Assembly: GCA_030638765.1 (NCBI GenBank)
Contig: DAOWDZ010000239.1
Location: forward strand, 1-8,272
DNA from: Desulfocapsa sp.
GTDB taxonomy: Bacteria > Desulfobacterota > Desulfobulbia > Desulfobulbales > Desulfocapsaceae
Direction: 5' to 3'
DNA: 8,272 nucleotides
Position numbers and translations under genes: made by a program. This document shows, one piece after another, positions 7,899 to 8,272 of this stretch; the stretch's first letter is position 1, and the number at the start of each line of letters is the position of its first letter. The notes under the pieces were generated by a model, which did not search any database, was not told the origin of the DNA, and was given only the letters and a program-made list of their open reading frames with translations.

Positions 7899-8272
7899 AT
7901 GCCAGAAGAAGAAGCAGTGGGATGTGCCAGACCCACTGGAGGGCCGGTTGGCGAAACACCGGAGAAATCACCAGACACTCAACAAGCAACCAGAACTGAG
8001 GAACGTTCTATGATCAAGGTAGGCTCAAAAGCACCGGATTTCAATGCTCCCGGATATCAACATGGGAAATTTATAAATATCAAACTTTCTGACTATCTCG
8101 GTAAATGGGTTCTACTCTGTTTCTATCCGGGTGACTTCACCTTCGTCTGAGCAACTGAAATTTCAGCGGTCGCTGAAAAATATCCAGAGCTTCAGAAATT
8201 AGGTGCAGAAGTACTCTCCATGTCCATTGACTCCATGTTCACCCACAAAATGTGGGACGATGATGAGCTGAG
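7899..8272 (+). CDS. Selenocysteine-containing peroxiredoxin (AhpC/Prx type), 3' end outside window
   Basis: Thiol/selenol peroxidases of this family reduce H2O2 and organic hydroperoxides in the cytoplasm. The Prx fold starts near residue 39 ([15 protein letters not shown]), followed by [21 protein letters not shown]. The next codon is TGA (8148-8150), exactly at the peroxidatic Cys of PxxxTxxC (P77, T81, position 84). The frame then reads [18 protein letters not shown] and [15 protein letters not shown], typical Prx sequence, without a stop to the window end (about 124 residues seen). Together with a SECIS-like hairpin right after the TGA, this indicates recoding to Sec84. A conventional gene call would give a false 83-residue product. 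The catalytic Arg and any resolving Cys lie beyond the window. A 37-residue acidic, Pro/Thr-rich N-terminal extension with one Cys (C9, VGCARPTGG) precedes the fold. The gene follows a rubredoxin-like membrane protein, a possible redox partner. The alternative is a pseudogene with a Cys-to-stop change. Confidence 0.9.
8148..8150 (+). other. In-frame TGA read as selenocysteine (Sec84)
   Basis: This TGA replaces the TGC/TGT codon of the peroxidatic cysteine in the FTFVC(P/A)TE signature; here the reading is FTFV-U-ATEI. Family homology continues on both sides in one frame, so neither a frameshift nor a true C-terminus explains it well. Selenocysteine at this catalytic position is known in some bacterial peroxiredoxins. 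Confidence 0.9.
8151..8178 (+). promoter_or_regulatory. Bacterial SECIS-like element
   Basis: Downstream of the TGA, TTTCAGC (8161-8167) and GCTGAAA (8172-8178) form a perfect 7-bp stem around the loop GGTC (8168-8171). The loop begins 17 bases after the TGA and opens with GG, as in bacterial SelB-binding SECIS hairpins (E. coli fdhF also has a GGUC-containing loop). An overlapping perfect palindrome CTGAAATTTCAG (8155-8166) offers a competing fold that lacks the GG loop. The hairpin lies within the coding sequence, as is usual in bacteria. Confidence 0.82.

Noticed and set aside
7899..8150. An 83-residue stand-alone protein ending at the TGA
   Set aside because: It would stop just before the catalytic residue of a peroxiredoxin, while homology continues in frame and a SECIS-like hairpin follows; selenocysteine readthrough explains all of this better.

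Overview
The window most resembles an anaerobic Desulfobacterota (deltaproteobacterial) genome such as a Desulfobulbales or Desulfobacterales sulfate reducer. This rests on the moderate-to-low GC, the style of the genes, a rubredoxin-like membrane protein and, above all, a selenocysteine-type peroxiredoxin. The assignment is an inference from gene content, not from a marker gene. Eight protein-coding genes are supported, and two of them are cut by the window edges.

Layout. Bases 1-821 (+) hold the C-terminal part of an MscS-type mechanosensitive channel. Bases 881-2779 (+) encode a membrane-bound PAS-GGDEF diguanylate cyclase with an intact active site and an intact inhibitory site. It converges on a minus-strand block that runs from right to left: a FabI-like enoyl-ACP reductase (4466-5278), pyrF (3664-4377) and a SpoIIM/DUF95-type membrane protein (2867-3643). 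A ~200-base divergent intergenic region (5279-5478) separates this block from a plus-strand hydantoinase/oxoprolinase-family ASKHA protein (5479-7101). After it come a rubredoxin-like/DUF2231 fusion membrane protein (7197-7835) and a peroxiredoxin (7899 to past the window end).

The most notable feature is the peroxiredoxin. A conventional reading ends it at the TGA at 8148-8150, leaving an 83-residue fragment. The TGA sits exactly where the peroxidatic cysteine of the PxxxTxxC motif belongs, and the frame continues after it with typical peroxiredoxin sequence to the last base of the window. A perfect 7-bp hairpin with a GGTC loop starts 10 bases after the TGA, which fits a bacterial SECIS element. 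I read it as selenocysteine (Sec84).

Functional picture. The right end looks like a small peroxide-defence/redox unit: a membrane-tethered rubredoxin domain next to a selenoperoxiredoxin, with a degenerate Fur/PerR-like palindrome upstream. The pairing and its regulation are inferred from adjacency and motif resemblance. The remainder is ordinary: osmotic protection, c-di-GMP signalling, pyrimidine synthesis and fatty-acid synthesis. No RNA genes, insertion sequences, CRISPR arrays or convincing intrinsic terminators were seen, and no intergenic stretch exceeds 300 bases.
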